Positions 33,514 to 41,755 of a stretch of 46,133 bases of DNA are shown piece after piece (the stretch's first letter is position 1; each line of letters opens with the position of its first letter). The notes beneath the pieces were generated by a model. That model saw only the letters and a program-made list of their open reading frames with translations, ran no database searches and was not told the origin of the DNA. Origin of the DNA: Streptomyces luteolus (GTDB lineage: Bacteria; Actinomycetota; Actinomycetes; Streptomycetales; Streptomycetaceae); assembly GCF_029968015.1 (NCBI RefSeq), contig NZ_JASCIS010000057.1:1-46133 (forward strand), written 5' to 3'. The translations under genes were made by a program, and so were the position numbers.

Positions 33514-34497
33514 TCACGGCAGCAAGCGGCCCCGTCGGCCCAGCAAGAAGCGGCGGAAGGCCATCACCGGAGGTGGGGACGGGCGGTCGGCCAGCCACGC
33601 CACGCCGATCTCCCGTACCGCCCGCGGCGCCGTCACCGTGAGTTCGACAACCCCCGGACGGGCAAACGCCGGCGGCGGCAGCAGAGCCACGCCCAGGCCC
33701 GCCGCGACGAGCCCGCGCAGCGTCTCCGCCTCCTCCCCCTCGAACGCGACCCGCGGCCGGAACCCCGCCCGCGCGCACAGGTCGTCCGTGATCCGCCGCA
33801 GTCCGAAGGGCGGTTCGAGCGTGACGAACGCTTCCTCCGCGGCCTCCGCGAGCCGGACCCGCTTGCGGGAGGCGAGCCGGTGGTCCTCCGGTACGACGAG
33901 CCGCAGCCGCTGCTCGTCCAGGCGGCGGGCGACGAGGTCCGGCGCGTCCGGCACCGGCGAGGTCAGGCAGAGGTCCAGCTCGCCCGCCCGCATCCGCTCC
34001 AGCATCCACTCGCCGTAGTTCTGCACGAGCGAGAACCGCACGCGCGGATGGTGCACGCGGAACTCCCGGATCAGCGCGGGCACGGTCTCCGAGCCCATCG
34101 TGTGCAGAAAGCCGAAGGCGACCTTGCCGGCCTCCGGGTCCGCGTCAGCGCGTACCGCCTCCGCCGCGCGCTCCACCTCGCCGAGCGCGCGCTCCACCGA
34201 GGCGAGGAACGTACGGCCCGCGGGGGTGAGCGAGAGCGTACGGCCGTGCCGGGCGAACAGGTCGACGCCCAGGTCCTGTTCGAGCCTGACCAGCGCACGG
34301 GACAGCGTCGACTGCGGCACCTGCATCTCCTGTGCCGCGCGCGTGACGTGCTCGGTGCGGGCGACCCCGGCGAAGTACGCGAGGCGCGGCGCGAGCACGG
34401 CCGGCCAGGAGTCGGGGGTGGTCTCGACGGTCCCGCGGATGTCTTGCGGGTAACTGTTCTGCGACAGCCTCCGCCGTGAGCTGCTCTCATGCGCCAT
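33514..34497 (-). CDS. LysR-family transcriptional regulator
   Basis: A 327-residue LysR-type regulator. The winged helix-turn-helix lies at ~36-95 (LAYFAGVARTEHVTRAAQEMQVPQSTLSRALVRLEQDLGVDLFARHGRTLSLTPAG); the periplasmic-binding-protein-like effector domain fills ~125-315. ATG 34497 gives a ~30-residue N-terminal extension before the domain; an ATG at 34566 would run into the divergent MFS gene. It is divergent from the transporter at 34560 with 62 bp between, containing the imperfect inverted repeat GCCTGTTCATGC/ACGCATCAGGC (34511-34538), a plausible LysR operator. It probably controls the transporter. Confidence 0.92.
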   Translation of the reverse strand: MAHESSSRRRLSQNSYPQDIRGTVETTPDSWPAVLAPRLAYFAGVARTEHVTRAAQEMQVPQSTLSRALVRLEQDLGVDLFARHGRTLSLTPAGRTFLASVERALGEVERAAEAVRADADPEAGKVAFGFLHTMGSETVPALIREFRVHHPRVRFSLVQNYGEWMLERMRAGELDLCLTSPVPDAPDLVARRLDEQRLRLVVPEDHRLASRKRVRLAEAAEEAFVTLEPPFGLRRITDDLCARAGFRPRVAFEGEEAETLRGLVAAGLGVALLPPPAFARPGVVELTVTAPRAVREIGVAWLADRPSPPPVMAFRRFLLGRRGRLLP

Positions 34498-34559
34498 GGG
34501 AACGATTGTCGCCTGTTCATGCATTGGACGCATCAGGCGCGCGTGCCTACTTTCGACGT

Positions 34560-35873
34560 ATGCCACCTGCCAGTAGCAAGGCGTCCGCCCAACCCGCGGG
34601 CGCCCTCACCTCCGCGTCCCCCTCCGACTCCGCTCCCGCCCCGGCCGAGACCGACACGCGTCTCACGCCCGGTGGCCCCGGCTACCGCCGGATGAGCTTC
34701 GCCCTGTTCGCCGCGGGGCTCGCCACCTTCGCCCTGCTGTACTCCACGCAGGCCCTGCTCCCCGCGATCTCCGCGGACTTCGCCGTCACCGCCGACACGG
34801 CGAGCTGGACGGTCTCCGCCGCGACCGGCGCCCTCGCCCTGTTCGTCCTGCCGCTGAGCGCGCTCTCCGAGCGGTTCGGGCGGCGCACGCTGATGACGGT
34901 GTCCCTGACTGTCGCCGTCGTGGTGGGCCTGCTCGTGCCGTTCGCGCCCGACCTCGGCTGGCTGATCGCGCTGCGCGCCGTGCAGGGCGCCGCGCTCGCC
35001 GGTCTGCCCGCCTCGGCCATGGCGTACCTGGCGGAGGAGGTACGCCCCAAGGCGCTGGTCGCCGCGATCGGCCTGTTCGTCGCGGGCAACTCCATCGGCG
35101 GCATGAGCGGCCGCGTCCTGACCGGCTGGGTCGCGCAGGCCTGGGACTGGCGGGCGGCGCTCGCCGCGGTGGGCCTGATGGCCCTGGTGTGCGCCCTCGC
35201 CTTCCGGCTGCTGCTGCCCGCCCCCCGGCACTTCCGGGCCGGTTCGCTGCGCCCCCGGGTGCTCGCCCGGACCGTGCGCGGCCACCTCGCCAACCCGCTG
35301 CTCTGCCGCCTGTACGTGATCGGCGCGCTGTTCATGACGGTTTTCGGCGCGGTCTACACGGTGATCGGCTACCGGCTCGTCGGCGCCCCGTTCTCGCTCC
35401 CGCAGGGCGTGGTCGGCTCGATCTTCCTGGTCTACCTGGTCGGCACGGCCTCCTCGGCCGCCGCGGGCAGGCTCGTCGGTCGGCTCGGGCGGCGCGGCGC
35501 GCTGTACCTGGCCGTCGGCACGACGGCGTCCGGCCTGCTCCTGTCCCTGTCCGACGGCCTCGCCGCCGTCCTGCTCGGCCTGGTCCTGATCACCGCCGGC
35601 TTCTTCGCGGGGCACGCGGTGGCGTCCTCGTCGGTGAGCCGTACGGCGACTCAGGGGCGTGCGCAGGCCTCCGCCCTGTACCAGTCCGCGTACTACTTCG
35701 GCTCCAGCGTGGGCGGCACGCTCGGCGCGTTCGCGTTCCACACCGGGGGCTGGGCCGGCACCGTCCTGCTCGGCCTGCTCGCGGTGCTCGGCGTCGTCTC
35801 GGTGACCCTGTACGGCTCGCACGCGGCCCGCGCGGAACGCCGCGTCCTGGTCGCCGCCGCGGCCCACCGCTGA
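34560..35873 (+). CDS. Major facilitator superfamily transporter
   Basis: A 437-residue MFS permease with 12 predicted membrane helices after a disordered N-terminal ~38 residues. The loop between helices 2 and 3 has LSERFGRRTL, the MFS motif A; LRAVQGAALAGLPASAMAYLAEEV is typical of the YnfM/AraJ drug-exporter-like branch. The second half shows GRLVGRLGRRGALYL, the repeat of motif A. Substrate is unknown; an exporter is likely by family. ATG 34560 is 62 bp from the LysR start. Confidence 0.9.
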   Translation: MPPASSKASAQPAGALTSASPSDSAPAPAETDTRLTPGGPGYRRMSFALFAAGLATFALLYSTQALLPAISADFAVTADTASWTVSAATGALALFVLPLSALSERFGRRTLMTVSLTVAVVVGLLVPFAPDLGWLIALRAVQGAALAGLPASAMAYLAEEVRPKALVAAIGLFVAGNSIGGMSGRVLTGWVAQAWDWRAALAAVGLMALVCALAFRLLLPAPRHFRAGSLRPRVLARTVRGHLANPLLCRLYVIGALFMTVFGAVYTVIGYRLVGAPFSLPQGVVGSIFLVYLVGTASSAAAGRLVGRLGRRGALYLAVGTTASGLLLSLSDGLAAVLLGLVLITAGFFAGHAVASSSVSRTATQGRAQASALYQSAYYFGSSVGGTLGAFAFHTGGWAGTVLLGLLAVLGVVSVTLYGSHAARAERRVLVAAAAHR

Positions 35874-35942
35874 GCGGTCCCCGACCACGCACTGTCAACC
35901 CCAACTGCCGCTTCGTACTTGGTTTTCCCAGCTCCCGCGCGA

Positions 35943-35965
35943 TTGTCAGTGGGCTCCTGTAGCTT
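35943..35965 (+). promoter_or_regulatory. PafBC-type DNA-damage promoter (RecA-independent)
   Basis: TTGTCAGTG, eight bases, then TAGCTT exactly matches the actinobacterial RecA-NDp/PafBC consensus TTGTCRGTG-N8-TANNNT. It lies 53 bp before ATG 36019. This predicts DNA-damage induction of the sigma factor, as reported for M. tuberculosis sigG. Confidence 0.85.
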
Positions 35966-36018
35966 CCAAAGAGACGGGTCGGGACAGGCCGTACGAAGCG
36001 GTGGTTGAGGTGGACTCC

Positions 36019-37020
36019 ATGAGTGATCTGGCATCGACGCAGAGCGAACTCGACGCCGGCATGCAGAAGTACCGGACGGAGCTGACGGGGTACTGCTACC
36101 GCATGCTCGGCTCCAGCTTTGAGGCCGAGGACGCGGTGCAGGACGCCTTCGTCCGCGCCTGGAGGGCGTACGACAAGTTCGAGGGCCGCTCCTCGCTGCG
36201 CTCCTGGCTCTACCGCATCGCGACGAACGTCTGCCTGGACATGCTGAACGCCGGGAACAAGCGCGCTCTGCCCATGGACCTCACCGAGCGCGGCCGCCAG
36301 GCCACGGCACAGCTCAACCCGCACCCGGAGGCCACCTGGCTGGAGCCGATCCCCGACAGCCGCGTCCTGTCGTCCACCGCGGACCCGGCGGACACGGCCG
36401 TGGTCCGGGAGTCCGTGCGGCTCGCCTTCATCGCCGCGCTCCAGCATCTGCCGCCCAAGCAGCGCGCGGTGCTGATCCTGCGCGAGGTCCTCGCCTGGCG
36501 GGCGAGCGAGGTCGCGGAGCTCCTCGACACCTCGGTCGCCTCGGTGAACAGCGCGCTGCAACGCGCCCGCGCGACCCTCAACGAGTCCCCGGTCAAGGAC
36601 TCCGACCCGGCGGATCCGCTCGACGAGGAGCAGCAGGACCTGCTGAAGCGCTACATGGACGCGTTCCAGGGGTACGACATGAAGGCCCTGGCCGCCGTGC
36701 TGCACGACGACGCGATCATGACGATGCCCCCGTTCGACCTGTGGCTCAAGGGGCACGACGACATCCTGGCGTTCCTCGTCAACCAGGGTGCGGGCTGCGA
36801 AGGCTCCAAGCTGCTGCCGACCTTCGCCAACGGCACCCCGGCCTTCGCGCACTACAAGCCGGACCCGGAGGGCTCGGACGCGATGGTGCCCTGGGCGCTG
36901 CAGATCATCGAGACGTCAAACGGCCGGATCAGTGGGTTCCACTGCTTCCTCGACACCAAGCGGTGGTTCCCGCTCTTCGACTTCCCCGAACAGCTCAGCA
37001 AGGCCGACCAGGGCGAGTAG
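36019..37020 (+). CDS. SigG-like ECF sigma factor with C-terminal SnoaL-like domain
   Basis: A 333-residue sigma factor. Region 2 is at ~15-85 (ELTGYCYRMLGSSFEAEDAVQDAFVRAWRAYDKFEGRSSLRSWLYRIATNVCLDML), region 4 at ~130-185 (ALQHLPPKQRAVLILREVLAWRASEVAELLDTSVASVNSALQRARATL). The C-terminal ~125 residues (EEQQDLLKRYMDAFQGYDMKALAAVLHDDAIMTMPP) form a SnoaL/NTF2-like domain, which replaces an anti-sigma factor in this group. ATG 36019 lies 8 bp after GAGG; the upstream GTG 36001 is weaker. A PafBC-type promoter precedes it. Its 3' end overlaps the antisense STAS gene by 105 bp. Confidence 0.92.
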   Translation: MSDLASTQSELDAGMQKYRTELTGYCYRMLGSSFEAEDAVQDAFVRAWRAYDKFEGRSSLRSWLYRIATNVCLDMLNAGNKRALPMDLTERGRQATAQLNPHPEATWLEPIPDSRVLSSTADPADTAVVRESVRLAFIAALQHLPPKQRAVLILREVLAWRASEVAELLDTSVASVNSALQRARATLNESPVKDSDPADPLDEEQQDLLKRYMDAFQGYDMKALAAVLHDDAIMTMPPFDLWLKGHDDILAFLVNQGAGCEGSKLLPTFANGTPAFAHYKPDPEGSDAMVPWALQIIETSNGRISGFHCFLDTKRWFPLFDFPEQLSKADQGE

Positions 37021-37299
37021 CCCGGCAAGGCGGGGGCCTGGGTCCCGGATGCGCATCCCGGCTCCCGCTCTTCGCGCGGTGAGGCGCATCCGGGCCAGGG
37101 CCTCGACGGCGGCCATGTCGGGCACGGCGAGCGCACCGGCGTCGCAGACCACCTCGGTGGCGCCGGTGGCCTGCAACCCCGCGAGCATCTGCTCGCACAG
37201 CTGCGGGACCTCGTCCCGGGCGACCCGGGCGCCGAGGCCGACAACGAGCGGTTCTGATGCCTTCACACAGAGGAGACCGGCGGACCGCCCGGAACTCAT
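36916..37299 (-). CDS. STAS-domain protein without phospho-acceptor
   Basis: A 127-residue STAS-domain protein, overlapping the sigma-factor gene tail-to-tail. VVCDAGALAVPDMAAVEALARMRLTARRAGAGMRIRDPGPRLAGLLALVGLAELF matches a common actinobacterial STAS family. The loop that carries a phosphorylatable Ser or Thr in SpoIIAA-type antagonists (DSSG) reads DMAAV here, so this protein is unlikely to be controlled by serine phosphorylation. Start ATG 37299 gives MSSGRSAGLL; GTG 37266, before KASEPLVVGLG, is an alternative. The role is unknown; the overlap with the sigma gene suggests linked or mutually exclusive expression. Confidence 0.78.
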   Translation of the reverse strand: MSSGRSAGLLCVKASEPLVVGLGARVARDEVPQLCEQMLAGLQATGATEVVCDAGALAVPDMAAVEALARMRLTARRAGAGMRIRDPGPRLAGLLALVGLAELFGEVEEREPPLGVEEAVEPTDPAV

Positions 37300-37338
37300 C
37301 GCAGGGTGCGGAGCCTTCACGGTACGTGCACGAGGCCG

Positions 37339-37371
37339 CCGCACCCCGGGGCTCCCCGCCCCCGGGTGCGG
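37339..37371. terminator. Hairpin after deoA
   Basis: Stem CCGCACCC (37339-37346) with GGGTGCGG (37364-37371), extended inside by further C/G pairs. It lies ~40 bp beyond the deoA stop on the minus strand. Confidence 0.6.
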
Positions 37372-37373
37372 CC

Positions 37374-37406
37374 GGTGGTGCGTTGGTGGTGCGTTGGTGG
37401 TGCGTT
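37374..37406. repeat. 11-bp tandem repeat beside the deoA stop
   Basis: Three exact copies of GGTGGTGCGTT, two bases from the deoA stop codon. Confidence 0.8.
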
Positions 37407-37408
37407 TC

Positions 37409-38686
37409 TCAGGCGATGCGGTCGATGACGATCGGCCGCGCGGTGAAGTCGGTGCCGGCGGGGGCGATGTCGTACGCCGAGTCCAGCGCTTGGAGGGCGT
37501 AGTCGAAGCGGTCCGGGGTGTCGGTGTGCAGGGTGAGCAGCGGCTGTCCCTTCGTCACCGTGTCGCCCGGCTTGGCGTGCAGTTCGACGCCCGCGCCGGC
37601 CTGCACCGGGTCCTCCTTGCGGGCCCTTCCGGCGCCCAGACGCCAGGCGGCGACACCCACGTCGTACGCGTCGAGGCGGGTCAGCACGCCGTCCGAGGCC
37701 GCCTCGACGATCTGCTGTTCGCGGGCGATGGGAAGGTCCGCGTCCGGGTCGCCGCTCTGGGCCGCGATCATGCGGCGCCATACGTCCATCGCCGAGCCGT
37801 CCGCGAGGGCCTTGGCCGGGTCGGCGTCCTTCAGGCCCGCCGCGTCCAGCATCTCGCGGGCGAGGGCGAGGGTCAGTTCAACGACGTCGGCGGGGCCGCC
37901 GCCCGCCAACACCTCGACGGATTCCCGTACTTCGAGGGCGTTGCCGGCGGTGCGGCCGAGCGGGGTCGCCATGTCGGTGAGCAGGGCGACGGTGCGGACG
38001 CCGTGGTCGGTGCCCAAGCCGACCATGGTTTCGGCGAGTTCACGCGCGTCCGCCTCGGTCTTCATGAACGCGCCGGAGCCGACCTTCACGTCGAGGACGA
38101 GTGAGCCCGTGCCCTCGGCGATCTTCTTGCTCATGATGGAGGAGGCGATCAGCGGGATGGCCTCGACGGTGCCGGTGACGTCGCGCAGCGCGTACAGCTT
38201 CTTGTCGGCCGGGGCGAGGCCGTCACCCGCGGCGCAGATGACGGCGCCGGTGCTGTTCAGTACGTCGAGCATCTCGGCGTTGGAGAGCAGTGCGCGCCAG
38301 CCGGGGATGGCCTCCAGCTTGTCGAGGGTGCCGCCGGTGTGGCCGAGGCCGCGGCCGGACAGCTGCGGCACGGCGGCGCCGCAGGCCGCGACGAGCGGGG
38401 CGAGCGGGAGCGTGATCTTGTCGCCGACGCCGCCGGTGGAGTGCTTGTCGGCGGTGGGGCGGGCGAGGCTCGAAAAGTCCATCCGCTCACCGGAGTTGAT
38501 CATCGCCGCGGTCCAGCGGGCGATCTCGGGGCGGGTCATGCCGTTGAGGAGGATCGCCATCGCGAGGGCGGACATCTGCTCGTCCGCGACGTCGCCTCGG
38601 GTGTAGGCGTCGATGACCCAGTCGATCTGGGCGGGGGTCAGCTCTTTGCGGTCGCGCTTGGTGCGGATGATGCTGATGACGTCCAT
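37409..38686 (-). CDS. deoA: Thymidine phosphorylase
   Basis: A 425-residue pyrimidine nucleoside phosphorylase that splits thymidine, deoxyuridine and related nucleosides into base and deoxyribose 1-phosphate. The phosphate site is in ADKHSTGGVGDK; further signatures are QLSGRGLGHTGGTLDKLEAIPG, LYALRDVTGTVEAIPLIASSIMSKKIAEG and DVKVGSGAFMKT. ATG 38686 follows GGAAGGTG. In this window it is the last gene of the transporter-cdd operon, separated from cdd by a 193-bp repeat element that may cut its expression. Confidence 0.95.
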   Translation of the reverse strand: MDVISIIRTKRDRKELTPAQIDWVIDAYTRGDVADEQMSALAMAILLNGMTRPEIARWTAAMINSGERMDFSSLARPTADKHSTGGVGDKITLPLAPLVAACGAAVPQLSGRGLGHTGGTLDKLEAIPGWRALLSNAEMLDVLNSTGAVICAAGDGLAPADKKLYALRDVTGTVEAIPLIASSIMSKKIAEGTGSLVLDVKVGSGAFMKTEADARELAETMVGLGTDHGVRTVALLTDMATPLGRTAGNALEVRESVEVLAGGGPADVVELTLALAREMLDAAGLKDADPAKALADGSAMDVWRRMIAAQSGDPDADLPIAREQQIVEAASDGVLTRLDAYDVGVAAWRLGAGRARKEDPVQAGAGVELHAKPGDTVTKGQPLLTLHTDTPDRFDYALQALDSAYDIAPAGTDFTARPIVIDRIA

Positions 38687-38731
38687 GGGTTCACCTTCCG
38701 GGTGCGGGTGGTTGGTGGTTGCGGTGTTTTC

Positions 38732-38924
38732 GATCCCCTCCCCGCCCCTTCCCGAAAGACTGCTGTCGGCTGCGGGGGCTCCGCCCCCGGACCCCCGCTC
38801 CTCAAACGCCGGAGGGGCTGATTTTGCCCCGATAGGGGCGCGGGGAACTGCGCGACCAGCCACGACGGCGCCGCAGCCGAAAGACAGCCGCTGCAAGCTT
38901 TCGGGAAGGGGCGGGGAGGGGATC
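38732..38924. repeat. Dispersed element locus F, with 27-bp perfect terminal inverted repeats
   Basis: A 193-bp unit. The ends, 38732-38758 and 38898-38924, are perfect inverted repeats of 27 bp, each starting GATCCCCTCCCCGCCCC when read inward. The core AGGGGCGCGGGGAACTGCGC is at 38834-38853. The right end overlaps the cdd stop codon. It looks like a small mobile palindromic unit or exapted terminator inside an operon. No transposase gene is present. Confidence 0.85.
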
Positions 38925-39324
38925 AAGAGAGGTGCCCGGGGCCGAAAGGCTGGGGGAGCATCTCCGCGAGGGGGAGGACCCCCTCGGGCGTCTCCAACAG
39001 CAGCTCGGCGCCGCCGAATTCGTACAGCAACTGACGACACCGCCCGCACGGCACGAGCACCGCCCCCTCCCCGTCCACACACGTGAAGTGCGTCAACCGC
39101 CCCCCGCCGGAGAGGCGAAGCGCCGACACAAGCCCGCACTCCGCGCACAGCCCGAGACCGTACGACGCGTTCTCCACGTTGCAGCCGCTGACGACGCGGC
39201 CGTCGTCGACCAGGGCCGCCGCGCCGACCGGGTAGCCCGAATACGGGGCGTACGCACGGGACATGGCATCCCGGGCGGCGACGCGCAGGGCGTCCCAGTC
39301 GACGTCGACGGCGGCCGGTGTCAC
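38923..39324 (-). CDS. cdd: Cytidine deaminase
   Basis: A 133-residue zinc cytidine deaminase making (deoxy)uridine from (deoxy)cytidine. Motifs: AYAPYSGYPVGAAAL, GCNVENASYGLGLCAE (catalytic Glu and first zinc Cys) and VPCGRCRQLLYEF (other zinc Cys residues). GTG 39324 overlaps the stop of the permease gene as GTGA, so it is translationally coupled to the transporter. Its product would be a substrate of DeoA. The stop codon falls in the repeat element at 38732-38924. Confidence 0.94.
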   Translation of the reverse strand: MTPAAVDVDWDALRVAARDAMSRAYAPYSGYPVGAAALVDDGRVVSGCNVENASYGLGLCAECGLVSALRLSGGGRLTHFTCVDGEGAVLVPCGRCRQLLYEFGGAELLLETPEGVLPLAEMLPQPFGPGHLS

Positions 39325-40586
39325 GTGCCCTGTCCCCTTCGGTACGGCTTGCCGTTCGCCCTCGGCATCCGCAGGCGCTGCGCGGACAGGGCGAGGACGA
39401 GGAGGGTGACCACGTACGGCGTGGCGGTGACGACCTGGGTCGGCACCTCCGTCGTGGTCGCGTACCAAGCAAACACCAGAGCCGAGACGGCGACGGAGAT
39501 GGCCGCGCCGACGTACTTCTTGCGGACCGCGAGCCAGACCGCGCCGATCAGCACGAGGATCGCGATCAGGAGCAGCAGCGCGTGCACGTTCTCGGTGCCG
39601 CCGCGGAGCTTGAGGCTGTCGGTGTAGCCGAACAGGCCCGCGCCGAGGGCGAGTCCGCCGGGCATCCAGTTGCCGAAGATCATCGCGGCGAGGCCGATGT
39701 AGCCGCGGCCGCCGGTCTGGCCCTCCAGGTAGAAGGGGTTGGCGACGATGGAGAGGAACGCGCCGCCGAGGCCCGCCAGACCGCCGGAGATGATCACGGC
39801 CAGGTACTTGTACTTGTAGACGTTGACGCCGAGGGACTCGGCGGCGATCGGGTTCTCGCCGCACGAGCGCAGGCGCAGGCCGAACGAGGTGCGCCACAGG
39901 ATCCACCAGCTGGCCGGGACCAGGGCGAGGGCGACCAGGGTCAGCGGCGACATGTTGGTGACGAGGCCGCCGAGCAGTCCGGCGACGTCGGAGATCAGGA
40001 ACCAGCCCTTGTCGTTCAGGGCCTCCAGTCCCTCGGAGAGCCCTGGTACCGAGAACTGGCCGAGGGACTCCACCGGCGGCGACTGCTTGGACGTGCCCTG
40101 CGGGACGCCTTCGAAGGCGAACGCGGAGACGTACCGGGTGACGCCCAGGGCGAGGATGTTGATGGCCACACCGGAGACGATGTGGTTGACGTTGAACGTG
40201 ACCGTGACGATCGCGTGCAGCAGGCCGCCGAGCGCGCCGCCCGCGATGCCGGCGAGGACGCCGATCCACGGGCCCCACTGGTAGCCCGCCCAGGCGCCGA
40301 ACCAGGTGCCGAGGATCAGCATGCCTTCGAGGCCGATGTTGATGACACCGGAGCGCTCGGCCCACAGTCCGCCGAGTCCGGCCATGCCGATCGGCACGGC
40401 CAGCTTGAGGGCGGTGGACATCTGGCTGACGTTGGTGATGCCGTCGGCGCCCGTGACGATGCGGACGATCGAGGTGAGTGCCAGGACGCCCGCGATGATC
40501 AGCAGGAGGACGGGCAGCGAGACGCGGCGGCGGCCGGTCGTGGACGCGGCGGCGGGCCGCTTGTCGAGGGCGGGTGCCGTGCTCAT
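39321..40586 (-). CDS. ABC transporter permease, nucleoside type (second)
   Basis: A 421-residue BPD-type permease of the NupQ/YufQ family, with about ten helices. Family segments: AERSGVINIGLEGMLILGTWFGAW, HIVSGVAINILALGVTRY, GLRLRSCGENPIAAESLGVNVYKYKYLAVIISGGLAGLGGAFLSI and GRGYIGLAAMIFGNWMPGGLALGA. It pairs with the permease at 40583 to form the channel. ATG 40586 overlaps the previous stop as ATGA. The N-terminal ~20 residues are disordered and Ala/Arg rich. Confidence 0.93.
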   Translation of the reverse strand: MSTAPALDKRPAAASTTGRRRVSLPVLLLIIAGVLALTSIVRIVTGADGITNVSQMSTALKLAVPIGMAGLGGLWAERSGVINIGLEGMLILGTWFGAWAGYQWGPWIGVLAGIAGGALGGLLHAIVTVTFNVNHIVSGVAINILALGVTRYVSAFAFEGVPQGTSKQSPPVESLGQFSVPGLSEGLEALNDKGWFLISDVAGLLGGLVTNMSPLTLVALALVPASWWILWRTSFGLRLRSCGENPIAAESLGVNVYKYKYLAVIISGGLAGLGGAFLSIVANPFYLEGQTGGRGYIGLAAMIFGNWMPGGLALGAGLFGYTDSLKLRGGTENVHALLLLIAILVLIGAVWLAVRKKYVGAAISVAVSALVFAWYATTTEVPTQVVTATPYVVTLLVLALSAQRLRMPRANGKPYRRGQGT

Positions 40587-41755
40587 CGGCCGGCCACCTC
40601 CTTGTCGGAGTCGTTGCCGGAGGAGCCGGAGGTGCCGGAGGAGTCGGAGGAACCCGAGTCGCCGTCGGCGCCGATGACGTGGCCCGCGGCGATCTCCTCG
40701 CCGACCCGCTGCTGCTGGCGGCGCAGGCCCCAGCGGCGTACGGCCTCGTAGCTGACGACGACCGCGATGACGATCAGGCCCTGCATGATGACGGCGATCT
40801 CGGTGTCGTAGCCGCGGTAGTCCAGCTCCGCTGAGGCCTTGTCGAGGAAGGCCCAGAGCAGCGCGGCAAAGGCGATGCCGGCGGGGCCGCCGCGGCCGAG
40901 GAGCGCGATGCCGATGGCGGTGAAGCCGAGCGAGGTCGGGAACGACAGGCTGTACGTGTGCGTGTCGTTGAGCAGCGTCGGCATGCCCGCGAGGCCCGCG
41001 ACCGCGCCGGAGAGCAGCATCGCCGTGAGGACCATGCGCTTGGCGTTGACACCGCTGGCTGCGGCGGCGGACTCGGAGGCACCGGTGGCCCGCAGGTCGA
41101 AGCCGAAGCGGGTGCGGTTCAGGACCACCCAGTACGCGACGCCGAGGGCGACGGCCACGAAGACGAAGCCGTAGAGCTCGCCGGCCGGGCCGAGGTCCAG
41201 GTTCGGGAACCAGCCGGAGTCGTGCATCTCGCCGGTGGTCTTGTTGTTGCCCTGCCGGACGCCGAAGAGCGAGGGCAGCGTGAAGTAGCCGATGACGGAG
41301 GTCGCGATGGAGTTCAGCATGATCGTCGAGACGACCTCGCTGACGCCGCGGGTGACCTTGAGGAGGCCCGCGATCCCGGCCCAGAACGCGCCGGTCAGCG
41401 CGGCCACCAGGATCAGCACCGGCAGCTGCAGCGCGCTCGGCAGCGCGACCTTGGCGCCGACGACCGCGGTGACCATGGCCGCGAGCCGGTACTGGCCCTC
41501 GACGCCGATGTTGAAGAGGTTCATGCGGAAGCCGATGGCGACCGCGAGCGCCGCGATGTAGTACCCGGAGGCGGCGTTGACGATCAGTACCTGGATGTCG
41601 GCGAAACCGGCCTGCTCCAGCATGATCACGTACGGCTCGAACGGGCTCTTGCCCGAGGCGAGCAGCACGACCGAGGTGAGCAGCACGGCGACGACCAGCG
41701 CGATCACCGGTCCCGCCAGGCCGAGGAGCAGCCGCTCCCTGTCGAACTTCTTCAT
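40583..41755 (-). CDS. ABC transporter permease, nucleoside type (first)
   Basis: A 390-residue permease of the NupP/YufP family with about ten helices. GFRMNLFNIGVEGQYRLAAMV and GVSEVVSTIMLNSIATSVIGYF are characteristic, as is NRTRFGFDLRATGASESAAAASGVNAKRMVLTAMLLSGAVAGLAGM. The C-terminal ~35 residues are Gly/Ser/Asp-rich (GADGDSGSSDSSGTSGSSGNDSDKE) and probably cytoplasmic. ATG 41755 overlaps the ATPase stop as ATGA. It works with the lipoproteins at 43573 and 44853. Confidence 0.93.
   Translation of the reverse strand: MKKFDRERLLLGLAGPVIALVVAVLLTSVVLLASGKSPFEPYVIMLEQAGFADIQVLIVNAASGYYIAALAVAIGFRMNLFNIGVEGQYRLAAMVTAVVGAKVALPSALQLPVLILVAALTGAFWAGIAGLLKVTRGVSEVVSTIMLNSIATSVIGYFTLPSLFGVRQGNNKTTGEMHDSGWFPNLDLGPAGELYGFVFVAVALGVAYWVVLNRTRFGFDLRATGASESAAAASGVNAKRMVLTAMLLSGAVAGLAGMPTLLNDTHTYSLSFPTSLGFTAIGIALLGRGGPAGIAFAALLWAFLDKASAELDYRGYDTEIAVIMQGLIVIAVVVSYEAVRRWGLRRQQQRVGEEIAAGHVIGADGDSGSSDSSGTSGSSGNDSDKEVAGR

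Noticed and set aside
38802..39080. Minus-strand frame starting MWTGRGRCSCRAGG
   Set aside because: It lies over cdd and the repeat element in another frame and has no protein-like features.
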